Source: Lachnospiraceae bacterium (GTDB taxonomy: Bacteria; Bacillota; Clostridia; Lachnospirales; Lachnospiraceae). Taken from it: a stretch of DNA of 64,000 nt. Positions 19,455-27,597 of the stretch are shown in pieces (the first letter of the stretch is position 1; each line of letters starts with the position of its first letter). Made by a program: the position numbers and the translations under genes. A model generated the notes under the pieces. That model had not been told where the DNA came from, ran no database searches, and saw only the letters and a program-made list of their open reading frames with translations. Where the stretch lies: assembly GCA_910575155.1 (NCBI GenBank), contig CAJTDX010000005.1:97765-161764 (forward strand), in the 5' to 3' direction.

Positions 19455-20858
19455 CTATATTATGAAATTAGCTTGTGAAATATATTGCTGATTCTTATCC
19501 AGCAAATGTTTTAGGGTTTTCAGTCCTGTTTCCAATTGTTGTAAGGAATCAGGGGAACAGGTTGCAATTCTTATAGCTGTGGATTCAGCTTTGCCAACGG
19601 TAAAACGGTCAGAACAGAAGATATGAATGCCATTGTCTGTTGCCTGCATTTCCAACTGATAACCGTTATAATGGGCAGGCAGGGGCAGCCATTGGAAGAA
19701 GCTGTATTCATTCGGGCAGATGCTGTCTGGAAAGTATTTTTTATATATCCTGTTCCGTTCTTTTGCCTGTCTTTTTTTCTGCCCTATGATTCTGCCTGCA
19801 TTGCCGCTTGCAATTAATTCGCTTATAATTTCTGCGTTAAGCAGCGGTATTTTCAAATTTACATTATTAGCCGTTTCAAGAAAGGTTTGTCTTAAGCAAT
19901 CAGGGATAACCATATATGCGCATCTTAAGCCTGCTGAAAGTGATTTTGACAGGCTGTGCAGGTAAATGGTATTATCTGGTATCAATGTCTGAATCGGTTC
20001 TCCTGTATCATTTGCAATAAATCCATAAGCGTCATCTTCCATTAAAATCAGATGGTATTGCTGTATGAGGCTGGCAATTTTCCTTTTTCGTTCCATTGAC
20101 ATGACAGTTCCTGTCGGATTATTGCAGGACGGCATTAGGAAGATTCCTTTTATATCCATTATCCTGCACTGCTTTTCCACTAGGTCGGGTATCATTCCAT
20201 CCTCATCTGCGGCTACTGATATCAACTGGACATTTAACTGTCTGGCTAAGCCGATAAAATTGGAATAAGTGTAAGAATCAGTTAGGATTTTATCTCCAGA
20301 GTGGAAAAGAGCCAAAAATACAATCGTCAGGGCATTTTGAGTTCCTGCCGTCAGCATGATGTTTTCAGGCTCTGTTTCTATATGGAAAGATTTCAGCCAT
20401 TTTATGGCGGTCTGTTTGTGCTTGTAAGATTCCGATATGCTGTCAAATTCAAAAAGATACTGGGAAGTATTGCGTTGTATGGTTTTTTGCGCAATATCAG
20501 CGACAATCTTATTATACTGGTAAAAAGGTCTGATTATGCCCAGTTCTACGCACCCGTTATTTGCCTTATGTAAAAAAGGGATGGCGGCATTTGGGGATAC
20601 AAATGTGCCTTGCCCTATATTGGCATAGATTAGCCCCTTATTTTCACAAATCTTGAATGCACGGGTTATTGTGCTTAGGTTCAAATCAAGAAAGTCTGCT
20701 AATTCCCTTTGGGGCGGCAGTTTTGTATTTCCAGCCAGTTTGCCGCTTTGGATATCCTGTTCCAAAAGTTCCGCAATAGATATATAAATTGGTGATTTTA
20801 ATTTTTCTTTATCGGGTATCCATGGCATTGGGTAATTTTCAAAAGAATTAACTGGCAA
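19455..20858 (-). CDS. MocR/GntR-type regulator with aminotransferase domain
   Basis: 467 aa from a TTG start at 20858 with GGGAGG eight bases before; the frame is open further upstream, but without a ribosome site. Residues 20-90 are a GntR winged helix (KLPPQRELADFLDLNLSTIT). Residues 115-460 have the fold type I aminotransferase plan with ILMEDDAYGF (cofactor Asp) and SLSKSLSAGLR (the lysine that binds pyridoxal phosphate). Members such as PdxR and GabR regulate vitamin B6 or amino-compound genes. Here the divergent target is a MATE pump, so it may sense an aminated or PLP-reactive compound. Confidence 0.88.
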   Translation of the reverse strand: MPVNSFENYPMPWIPDKEKLKSPIYISIAELLEQDIQSGKLAGNTKLPPQRELADFLDLNLSTITRAFKICENKGLIYANIGQGTFVSPNAAIPFLHKANNGCVELGIIRPFYQYNKIVADIAQKTIQRNTSQYLFEFDSISESYKHKQTAIKWLKSFHIETEPENIMLTAGTQNALTIVFLALFHSGDKILTDSYTYSNFIGLARQLNVQLISVAADEDGMIPDLVEKQCRIMDIKGIFLMPSCNNPTGTVMSMERKRKIASLIQQYHLILMEDDAYGFIANDTGEPIQTLIPDNTIYLHSLSKSLSAGLRCAYMVIPDCLRQTFLETANNVNLKIPLLNAEIISELIASGNAGRIIGQKKRQAKERNRIYKKYFPDSICPNEYSFFQWLPLPAHYNGYQLEMQATDNGIHIFCSDRFTVGKAESTAIRIATCSPDSLQQLETGLKTLKHLLDKNQQYISQANFII

Positions 20859-20888
20859 GCTTTTTCCCTCCCTGCTCAAAATTGTCTT

Positions 20889-20946
20889 ACATACAATATT
20901 AGCATTGAAAACATACAAAGTCAAGAATATAATCTATATTGTATGT
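20889..20946. promoter_or_regulatory. inverted repeat between mocR and MATE, candidate operator
   Basis: ACATACAATAT (20889-20899) and ATATTGTATGT (20936-20946) are exact inverted copies of 11 bases, 36 bases apart, in the divergent promoter region. A further partial copy, ACATACAAAG, lies at 20911. MocR dimers often bind pairs of such half sites. Confidence 0.6.
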
Positions 20947-21014
20947 ATTGTGTGCAAACAATACCATGCAACAAAAAGGAATAAATTTTATTTTAGTAGG
21001 AAAGAGGTTACGAA

Positions 21015-22340
21015 ATGAAGGATTTAACGAGAGAACATGAGTTAAAGACAATATTTTTATTTTCACTGCCAATTTTGGTCGGCAATCTATTCCAGCAACT
21101 ATATAATCTTGCGGATACGGTTATTGTAGGTAATTTTTTGGGGAAAGAATGTCTGGCGGCGGTAGGGTTCAGTTTTCAGATACACTATCTGCTGATTGCC
21201 CTTTCTATGGGCATTTCAATGGGGGCAAGCATATTGGTTTCACGTTATTTTGGCAGTAAGGACATGGAATCTGCGAAAAAAGTTATGGATACGGGATTTG
21301 CTTTCTGCTTTTGCCTCAGTTTGATAATTGCTGCTTTGGGCATATGTTTTTCCTATCAGATTCTGCTTGTCTTCCGAGTGCCGTCCGCTTTGCTTGAAGC
21401 GGCTGACATATATCTTAAAATTATGTTTATCGGCGTTATCCCCACGTTTGCATATAACGCGCTTACAAATATTCTTCGCGGGATGGGGGATTCAAAAACA
21501 CCTACATATATTCTGATAGTGGCAGCACTTCTGAATATTGTGCTTGATATATTGTTCATTAAGGCATTCGGAATGGGTGTGGCAGGGGCGGCATTTGCGA
21601 CTGTGTTATCGCAGCTTTTGTCATTTATCGTTTGTATGGTATATATGAAAATACATTATCGCAGCTTGTTTATTAATGTATTGCATTTACAGTTTGACAA
21701 GGCAGAATTAAAAAAGAGCTTGAAGATAGGTACGCCCGCCATGATACAGCAAGTATTTGTGAGTGTGGGATTTATGTCATTGCAGTTTCTGATTAATGGG
21801 TTTGGCACGGATTGCATGGCGGCATATACTGCCGCATCTAAGGTAGATGCTTTTGCAGAAATGCCCGCCTTGAACTTAGGGCAGGCTATGACTAATTTTA
21901 CTGCCCAGAATTTAGGGGCAAAAAGGAAAGACAGGGTATTGAAAGGCGGGAAATACGCATTGGTTATGGGGATTGCAGTATCAGCGTGTATTTCTGTTGT
22001 CATTGTATTGTTTCCGTCTGTATTTATATCAATATTCAATAGGGATACGTCTGTTTTAGATATTGGCAACAGCTATCTGAAGATTGTGCCTGCTTTTTAT
22101 ATTATCTTTGCAGCCATGCAGGTATTAAACGGATTGCTTTTGGGGTATGGAAAATCATTTGTGCCGATGATTGCTTCCATATGTTCCCTGTGCTGTCTTC
22201 AAGTGCCTGTCGCTATTATTTTGTCTGGCACAAAGCTTGGTTATAATGGAATTTGGATAGCCGCTCCAATCGGCTGGTTTGGAGGGCTATTAATCCGCGC
22301 AATTTATTTTTATCATGTCAGCAAAAAAGAAAAACAATAA
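21015..22340 (+). CDS. MATE family efflux transporter
   Basis: 441 aa with 12 hydrophobic segments and the MATE signatures NLFQQLYNLADTVIVGNFLG near the N-terminus and LRGMGDSKTP near residue 158. Exchanges cations or drugs for Na+ or H+ across the membrane. AGGAAAGAGG precedes the ATG. Divergent from the MocR gene, which is the probable regulator through the 11-bp inverted repeat. It sits between E1/tnpV and E2 and is likely cargo. Confidence 0.92.
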   Translation: MKDLTREHELKTIFLFSLPILVGNLFQQLYNLADTVIVGNFLGKECLAAVGFSFQIHYLLIALSMGISMGASILVSRYFGSKDMESAKKVMDTGFAFCFCLSLIIAALGICFSYQILLVFRVPSALLEAADIYLKIMFIGVIPTFAYNALTNILRGMGDSKTPTYILIVAALLNIVLDILFIKAFGMGVAGAAFATVLSQLLSFIVCMVYMKIHYRSLFINVLHLQFDKAELKKSLKIGTPAMIQQVFVSVGFMSLQFLINGFGTDCMAAYTAASKVDAFAEMPALNLGQAMTNFTAQNLGAKRKDRVLKGGKYALVMGIAVSACISVVIVLFPSVFISIFNRDTSVLDIGNSYLKIVPAFYIIFAAMQVLNGLLLGYGKSFVPMIASICSLCCLQVPVAIILSGTKLGYNGIWIAAPIGWFGGLLIRAIYFYHVSKKEKQ

Positions 22341-22564
22341 AAATATACATAAAGAATTTTACCAAACTTGAATCAATGGATAAAAAATTAATGTGGCAAT
22401 TTAAGCAACAGCTATCTGCAAAAAAACAAATTTGTGTTGAGGATAAAAAGAAGATGGATAGCTATTGCTTATTGCCTGCATTTCATTCATAGCATGGATG
22501 TTCACCATATAAAAAAACGGCGTGTGGTGGGCGGTATTGCTATACCCAAAAGACTTAACAGACA

Positions 22565-22604
22565 CTCTCCAGACCTGTTTTAAAGTTTGGGGGGATTTTT
22601 TTGT
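22565..22604 (+). terminator. terminator at the left end of E2
   Basis: CTCTCCA (22565-22571) pairs with TGGGGGG (22588-22594, two G-U pairs) and is followed by seven T. Better preserved in E3 (42979-43016). Confidence 0.6.
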
Positions 22605-22773
22605 TCTTTTTTCGGGCAGTAATCTATCTGCTCATGCAACGCAGAGTTTACCAATACATAGCATATCGGGAATTGGCAGGAAACCAGTTAAAAAAACCCC
22701 TGCTTATGCAACGCTACTTCTCACCATGAAACCAGAAGTAGAATCTCCACTTAACAGAATATGTATATCCTAT

Positions 22774-22808
22774 AACCGTAGAGGTCACCGAGCCTTTGCG
22801 GTTTTTCT
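22774..22808 (+). terminator. hairpin with T run before the E2 sigma-like gene
   Basis: AACCGTAGAGG pairs with CCTTTGCGGTT and runs into five T, 117 bases upstream of the gene. It is conserved in E3 (43189) and E4 (about 51991), which suggests an attenuator or boundary terminator that keeps outside transcription out. Confidence 0.6.
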
Positions 22809-22924
22809 TTTGTCGTTTTTTATCGGAATGTGCCGCAGGGCTGTTTCTGCTGTTGGCTGCCGTTCGCCTCCTATCCAATCTGGTTTTTAGCATTTTCAAA
22901 AATTTCAGATTGGAGGAAAAAAGA

Positions 22925-23350
22925 ATGGCATACAACAACGGACGGGAGAACAGGAAACGGCTTATCTGGAAAGAAGCCGAGGAAAAAATATTACGGGAGC
23001 ATGGAGTTGATGAAACCACCATTGAACAAATCCGCACAGACGACAGGGCAGACTTCAATTCCAACAGGCGGTTTTACCATTGGACAAGCGACTTTGGCGA
23101 ATACCTTGAGGGAATGGCAGACAGGGAGCGGAATGCCGAGGTAAAGACCGTTGCTGATTTACTGGATGAGATTGAGGACGAAACTCTGTATCGGGCATTG
23201 CTTACGGTGGACAGGCGTACCCTGCAAATCATCCGGCTGAAAATGCAGGGCTATTCCACAAAGGAAATTGCACCGCTTGTTGGATTGACAACAGGGGCTA
23301 TTTATGCACGATTAGACCATCTGCGGAAAAAGTTGCGGAAGATTTTATAA
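22925..23350 (+). CDS. sigma-70 region-4-like protein of E2
   Basis: 141 aa from ATG 22925 after TTGGAGGAAA. Begins MAYNNGRENRKRLIWKEAEE. The C-terminal 60 residues form a sigma region 4-type helix-turn-helix (LKMQGYSTKEIAPLVGLTTG, then IYARLDHLRKKLRKIL). There is no region 2, so it is not a full sigma factor. It may activate the mob promoter about 120 bases downstream. E3 has an almost identical copy at 43387; E1 lacks it. Confidence 0.8.
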   Translation: MAYNNGRENRKRLIWKEAEEKILREHGVDETTIEQIRTDDRADFNSNRRFYHWTSDFGEYLEGMADRERNAEVKTVADLLDEIEDETLYRALLTVDRRTLQIIRLKMQGYSTKEIAPLVGLTTGAIYARLDHLRKKLRKIL

Positions 23351-23473
23351 CCAACTAATAAAGACAGCTTTTTGGCGGGCTATTGGGTGGGGGATAAAAT
23401 TCCCCCGCCAAATTATAAAATTGATGTATAAAATTCCTGTCCACAGGGAATACTAAAAAGTTTGCCCAAAATC

Positions 23474-23503
23474 TTGACATGGGTACAGCCGCTATGATAT
23501 TCT
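23474..23503 (+). promoter_or_regulatory. promoter of the E2 mob operon
   Basis: TTGACA at 23474-23479 and TATTCT at 23498-23503, 18-base spacer, conserved in E1 and E3. The mRNA leader would be about 470 bases long up to mobC. Confidence 0.7.
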
Positions 23504-23836
23504 GAAATACCCGTGAGGGAATTGGAAGATTGAAAATGAAATAGCACATAGATGGAAGAACGGAATGTCAGCCAATGGACAAGGCTGACCGCTGCCGAAT
23601 TTATGCTGCCCTTTTCGGCTGGTGTATGGCAGCATGGTTTTGAATTTCAAAGCCGTTACATAGCATTGCGAATCCGAGCAGGAGAAAACACTCCTGTCAT
23701 TCGTGGTGCGGTGTGGCGGCTTTTTCATTTATCCAAAAGTCAAGAGAAATCAAATCCAGAACGGAGGTGCAGGGACATAGGATTTTCTTTTCGGAGGGTA
23801 AGACAGGCGTTAAGAATACCGCTGCACAGGAAAAAT

Positions 23837-23918
23837 GCTCTGTGGCATTGTCCACAGAGATAGCGAGCATCGGATTGTGTCAGCCACAATCCCAATCCAT
23901 GCCGCTTGCAGGCATGGA
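23837..23918. promoter_or_regulatory. oriT candidate hairpins of E2
   Basis: Three hairpins in a row: CTCTGTG/CACAGAG (23838-23859), GGATTGTG/CACAATCC (23872-23892) and TCCATGCC/GGCATGGA (23896-23918). In E3 the last stem reads TCCACGCC/GGCGTGGA: both arms changed together, so pairing is preserved. This supports a functional folded site next to mobC. Confidence 0.6.
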
Positions 23919-23983
23919 CTAACTCAGGGGACAGCCCCTGAATACCCCGAAGAAAGGAATTTAAGACTGGAGGATTAAGGAAA

Positions 23984-24340
23984 ATGAGCAAAGAAAAACC
24001 AGAAAAGGGCGTGCGGAATGTCCCGATTACCGTCCGATTGAACGAGGGAGAACATGAAAAATTAAAGCAGTGCGCCGCCGCTTGCGGTCTGTCCGCTGCC
24101 GAATTTATGCGCCAGTTATGCAAGGGAAACGCCCCGCAGCCGAAGCCAAAAACCGAGTTTTGGGAACTGTTAAACAAGCTCTATGAAGTGCATGACGCTT
24201 TCAAAAAGTGTGTCCCATACTATCCAACCGCCACTGAAATCTGTAAGGAGATTGAGGATTTTATCTTAGAACTGCAACAGAAAACAACTCTCCCACAACG
24301 GTTCAGCATAGAAGAATTGACAGAACAGGGGGCGGTCTGA
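23984..24340 (+). CDS. mobC: MobC-like relaxosome protein of E2
   Basis: 118 aa from ATG 23984 (GGAGGATTAAGG upstream). N-terminal NVPITVRLNEGEHEKLKQCA is a ribbon-helix-helix DNA-binding unit, and AACGLSAAEFMRQLCKG is its second helix. Such proteins bind near oriT and help the relaxase to open the strands. The stop is one base from the relaxase ATG. Confidence 0.82.
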   Translation: MSKEKPEKGVRNVPITVRLNEGEHEKLKQCAAACGLSAAEFMRQLCKGNAPQPKPKTEFWELLNKLYEVHDAFKKCVPYYPTATEICKEIEDFILELQQKTTLPQRFSIEELTEQGAV

Positions 24341-24341
24341 T

Positions 24342-25706
24342 ATGGCGGTAACGAGCCTATGGCATGTCAAAGGGAGCATAAAAGACGTGATTGACTATAT
24401 AGAAAATCCAGAAAAGACCGTGCCGAATGAAGATATGCAGGACTTCTTTGACGTGTTCTCCTATGTGAAAAATCCGTCAAAAACAAATGAGGGCGAGTAT
24501 GTTTCCGCTATCAACTGTTTGAAAGAAACCGCATTACAGCAGATGATTTTGACAAAGAAGCAGTACCAAAAGACAGGCGGATATATCGCATGGCACGGCT
24601 ACCAGAGCTTCAAGCCAGACGAGGTAACGCCCGAACAGTGCCACGAAATCGGATTAAAACTGGCAAGGGAAATGTGGGGCGATAAATACCAGATAATCGT
24701 TGCCACCCACCTTGACAAAGGACATCTCCATAATCATTTCTGTTTTAACTCCGTTTCTTATCTGGATGGGAGCAAATATAATTACTCAAAATCCGAACAG
24801 AAACGGCTAAGGGAGGTGTCCGACCGCTTATGCCGAGAGTACAGTTTATCGGTGATTGAAAACCCCAAGAAAGCCCCTGCAAGACCGCTGTATCTGGACG
24901 AAAAAAGCGGAAAGCCGACACGGTACAACGTCTATCGGGAGGATTTAAGGGAAGCAATCAACGGGAGCAGGGATTTACAGCACATGATGAAATACCTTAC
25001 CGATAAAGGATATGAGATTGATTTTTCGGGCAGCCATTGGAAAATGAAGCTGCCGCAGTACAGGCATTTCACAAGGTTAGACACGCTTGACGAACGGCTG
25101 ACTCCCGATTTCATACGGTCATGTTTAGGCGGGGCTTCCCGATATGGAAACTACAAAGCAAGGATTTCCTACTCCCCGCATATGCCAGAGCAGTATAAAA
25201 ACGCATGGAAACCGCATCAGAAAACCACAGGGATTTTAGCGTTGTATTACCACTGGTGCTATCAGCTGGGGATATTCCCCAAAGGCACAGACTACAAGCC
25301 GGCAAGCCCGCTGATGAAAGAGGAGCTTCGGAAACTGGACGAGATTACCGCACAGGTAAGGTATATGTCAAAGCATAACATCTCTACCCTTTCCGACTTA
25401 CACGCCGACAGGGAGAAAAACCAGACCGAAATGAATAAACTGATTGACTACCGCCAGCACTTGCGGAACAAGGTACGCCGTGCCACACCAGCCGAAAAAG
25501 AAACACTCCGAGCCGAAAAGCAGGGCGTGACGGAGCAGATAACAGAGCTTAGGAAACGGCTGAAATATGCAGACGGGATTGAAAAACGCTCTGCCCATAT
25601 CGACAACTGCTTAGACCAAATCCACGATACGATTGAAAACCAGCGGTTAAACCAACAGAAACAGCCAGTTAAAACAGACCGCAGGAGGGAGGAATCATTA
25701 CGGTAA
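24342..25706 (+). CDS. relaxase/mobilization nuclease of E2 (MOBP-like)
   Basis: 454 aa, the same length as the E1 and E3 copies. The metal triad region THLDKGHLHNHFCF holds His123, His128, His130 and His132. The C-terminal coiled coil (residues 345-450) ends in DRRREESLR. It follows mobC at one base. It looks functional, and could act in trans on the other copies because oriT hairpins are shared. The differences from E1 and E3 cluster at residues 165-182 and 285-295. Confidence 0.9.
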   Translation: MAVTSLWHVKGSIKDVIDYIENPEKTVPNEDMQDFFDVFSYVKNPSKTNEGEYVSAINCLKETALQQMILTKKQYQKTGGYIAWHGYQSFKPDEVTPEQCHEIGLKLAREMWGDKYQIIVATHLDKGHLHNHFCFNSVSYLDGSKYNYSKSEQKRLREVSDRLCREYSLSVIENPKKAPARPLYLDEKSGKPTRYNVYREDLREAINGSRDLQHMMKYLTDKGYEIDFSGSHWKMKLPQYRHFTRLDTLDERLTPDFIRSCLGGASRYGNYKARISYSPHMPEQYKNAWKPHQKTTGILALYYHWCYQLGIFPKGTDYKPASPLMKEELRKLDEITAQVRYMSKHNISTLSDLHADREKNQTEMNKLIDYRQHLRNKVRRATPAEKETLRAEKQGVTEQITELRKRLKYADGIEKRSAHIDNCLDQIHDTIENQRLNQQKQPVKTDRRREESLR

Positions 25707-25912
25707 AACAGCTATTTGACAGAATAATTAAGTCAGGAATCCAGCCAAAAGAGAAAGGAATCCCAACAGGGTATTTCATAGAAAAGGATGGGCAGACTTC
25801 TTTTGTCTGCGGCAAAAACATTGTCCATCTTACAGAGCATTTCAGCGGGAAAAAACAGACCGTGGAAACGCTTGCGGAGAATGTCATGCGGTACGAGATG
25901 AAAAAACCATAA
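25697..25912 (+). CDS. TnpW-like small protein of E2, unclear start codon
   Basis: The frame reads KQLFDRIIKSGIQPKEKGIP, then GYFIEKDGQTSFVCGK, and ends ETLAENVMRYEMKKP. The pattern ExxGxT...hFs...ETLxxxVxR fits TnpW. In E1 and E3 the ATG overlaps the relaxase stop as ATGA. Here the same place reads GTAA, so no normal start codon exists. ATT at 25697 behind GGAGGGAGGA could serve weakly. It may therefore be silent. Confidence 0.45.
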   Translation: MTVKQLFDRIIKSGIQPKEKGIPTGYFIEKDGQTSFVCGKNIVHLTEHFSGKKQTVETLAENVMRYEMKKP

Positions 25913-26020
25913 GAAGAATATTGTTGCAATGATGGAAAAACGGCCTGCCCCATGCTATAATAGATTCATGCAAGCAGTGTATTGTGGCGGGCTGTTTCCA
26001 AAGACAGGAGGTTAAAACAA

Positions 26021-26179
26021 GTGAAACAGCAGCAATACAATACAGCGTTATATATGCGTTTAAGCCGTGATGACGAGCTGGAAGGGGAAAGCGCAAGCAT
26101 TTCCACGCAGAAACAGATACTAAGGGATTATGCAAATGAGCAGGGATTTTTAGTCGTAGACGAGTACGTGGAAATGTAA
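26021..26179 (+). pseudogene. 5' fragment of the E2 serine recombinase
   Basis: Starts at GTG 26021 after AGGAGG. Reads VKQQQYNTALYMRLSRDDEL with the catalytic serine in RLSRDD, continues to FLVVDEYVEM and stops. Only about 52 of over 500 codons are left. A TATAAT at 25956 suggests that it once had its own promoter. The break is followed by sequence unrelated to a recombinase. Confidence 0.85.
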
Positions 26180-26231
26180 ACCGCTTAATTGATACAAAGG
26201 GAATGAACAGAATATCGGGAAAACCGCTGAA

Positions 26232-26277
26232 AACAAGGGGTTCCGGCACATTGGTTGTTGCTGGAATCTCTTGTTTG
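26232..26277. repeat. imperfect hairpin after the truncated recombinase
   Basis: AAACAAG...TTCC.GC pairs with GC.GGAA...CTTGTTT over a 12-base loop and is followed by GCTTTTTGG. Could act as a terminator or be the end of a lost insertion sequence. Confidence 0.4.
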
Positions 26278-26319
26278 CTTTTTGGCCGGTTTGAGAATCT
26301 GCGGCAGTCGGCAGAGGGG

Positions 26320-26440
26320 TGTTCACTTTTGAACCCTCCCCAAAGGGCATTTGAACCCCGTGGTCAGAGAAAATGAACACCCCATAGGTCGTTTTGAACC
26401 CAGTGGTCAAATAAAGTGAACCCCCGTGGTCACTTTGGGA
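26320..26440. repeat. cluster of TGAACCC / GTGGTCA repeats, possible IS21-type terminus
   Basis: Within 120 bases the units GTTCACTTTTGAACC, TTTGAACCCCGTGGTCA, TTTTGAACCCAGTGGTCA and AGTGAACCCCCGTGGTCACTTT follow each other in both orientations. Multiple terminal repeats are typical of IS21-family ends, but no istA or istB is present in the window, so this would be a solo end. Confidence 0.4.
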
Positions 26441-26456
26441 GGAGGCTCTGATACGC

Positions 26457-26485
26457 TTGAAAAAAAGTAGTTCCTTTAGTATAAT
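26457..26485 (+). promoter_or_regulatory. promoter of the Rpn nuclease gene
   Basis: TTGAAA (26457-26462) and TATAAT (26480-26485) with a 17-base spacer, about 75 bases upstream of the coding start. Confidence 0.7.
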
Positions 26486-26561
26486 GAAACCATGGCAGGG
26501 TGGGAAATCTGACAGGTATAATGCCTGACATAAATTTTATACAGAAAGGCAGTGGGAGCCG

Positions 26562-27542
26562 TTGAAAGTGGATACAATCACAAAAGATTATGTAAAAGAT
26601 GCCGATATATTTGCCGACATCTTTAATTACTATATTTATGGCGGGCGGCAGGTGATTCTGCCGGAGCAGCTTGCAGAACGAGATTCCACTAAGATTGCGC
26701 TGCCATATGGTGCAGACAGTGCCGTAGTTCCTGTCCAGAAATTCCGTGATGTGCAGAAGCTGTATGCCGCAATGACGGACGGGAAGATGGAATACATCCT
26801 TTATGGTGCGGAGAACCAGGCGGAGATCCATTATGCAATGGCAGTGAAGAACAATCTGTATGACGCACTGGAATACGCAGGACAGGTGGAAGAAGCGGCA
26901 AAGTCACATCGGCAGGAGATGAGGCGGAAAAGGGAACAGGGAGAGGAAGTTGTCGGCGAAGGCAGGAAAAATCCAAGCACAGGTGAGTTCTTAAGTGGTT
27001 TTTGGCGGGAGGACAGACTGATACCATCCATCACAGTGACAATTTTTTTCGGCTCGGAAAAATGGGATGGACCGTTGAGTCTGTTTGACATGATGGATAT
27101 TTCAGACCAAGATGTGCTTGCCTGTATGGATAATTACCATGTGCGGCTGATTGCCCCATCTCAGATGACGGATGAGGAGATCATGAAATTCCAGTCCAGT
27201 CTGCGAGAGGTGATGCTTTTTATCAAATATTCAAAAGATAGTGAGAATTTAAGCAGAATACTAAAAGTCAATGAAAAGCGTTTTCGGGAAGTGGAGCGCC
27301 GGGCGGCGGATGTGATTGAGGCGGTTACAAATTCAGGAATAAAATATGATGAAGGCGAGGAGGCGGTTGATGTGTGTCAGGCAATCCAGGAAATGAGGAA
27401 AGAGTCTGAGCAGAAAAAAGCTCAGGAAGTAGCTGGAAACTTGTATAAGATGGGACTTGATATTGAAAAGATAGCACAGGCGGTTGGTTATGCTGTGGAA
27501 ACGGTAAAAGGATGGCTTGGGCTTGAGGAAAGTGCTCCTTAA
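26562..27542 (+). CDS. Rpn family recombination-promoting nuclease / PD-(D/E)XK putative transposase
   Basis: 326 aa from TTG 26562 (GGGAGCC upstream; GTG 26568 is an alternative). The start TKDYVKDADIFADIFNYYIY, the middle FREVERRAADVIEAVTNSGI and the end MGLDIEKIAQAVGYAVETVK are typical of the Rpn/PDDEXK transposase-like family abundant in Lachnospiraceae. The last 40 residues are a small helix-turn-helix. E. coli RpnA is a DNA endonuclease that raises RecA-independent recombination. The catalytic PD-(D/E)XK residues cannot be placed surely here. The gene has its own promoter and lies directly upstream of the defence-like module. A deleted relic of the same family is at 11455. Confidence 0.75.
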   Translation: MKVDTITKDYVKDADIFADIFNYYIYGGRQVILPEQLAERDSTKIALPYGADSAVVPVQKFRDVQKLYAAMTDGKMEYILYGAENQAEIHYAMAVKNNLYDALEYAGQVEEAAKSHRQEMRRKREQGEEVVGEGRKNPSTGEFLSGFWREDRLIPSITVTIFFGSEKWDGPLSLFDMMDISDQDVLACMDNYHVRLIAPSQMTDEEIMKFQSSLREVMLFIKYSKDSENLSRILKVNEKRFREVERRAADVIEAVTNSGIKYDEGEEAVDVCQAIQEMRKESEQKKAQEVAGNLYKMGLDIEKIAQAVGYAVETVKGWLGLEESAP

Positions 27543-27597
27543 GGCATCTTTCTTGTAAACAGGAATAGAATTAGTCCATTGAGAGAGGCTGATATTG

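Larger units (their letters stand above)
22505..26179 (+). mobile_element. integrative mobilizable element E2, recombinase truncated
   Basis: Left end shares about 240 bases with E3 (hairpin, terminator, leader). Gene order: sigma-like, mob leader, mobC, relaxase, TnpW-like, then only the first 52 codons of a serine recombinase. The right end is lost, so E2 cannot leave by itself. It is inverted relative to E1. Confidence 0.75.

Noticed and set aside
22379..22492. 38-codon open frame after the MATE gene starting MDKKLMWQFKQQLSAKKQ
   Set aside because: Weak start context and no known match; could be a decayed gene, but support is too thin.
26320..26440. CRISPR-like array in the TGAACC/GTGGTCA repeats
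   Set aside because: Units are short, unevenly spaced and in both orientations, with no spacers of constant size and no cas genes.
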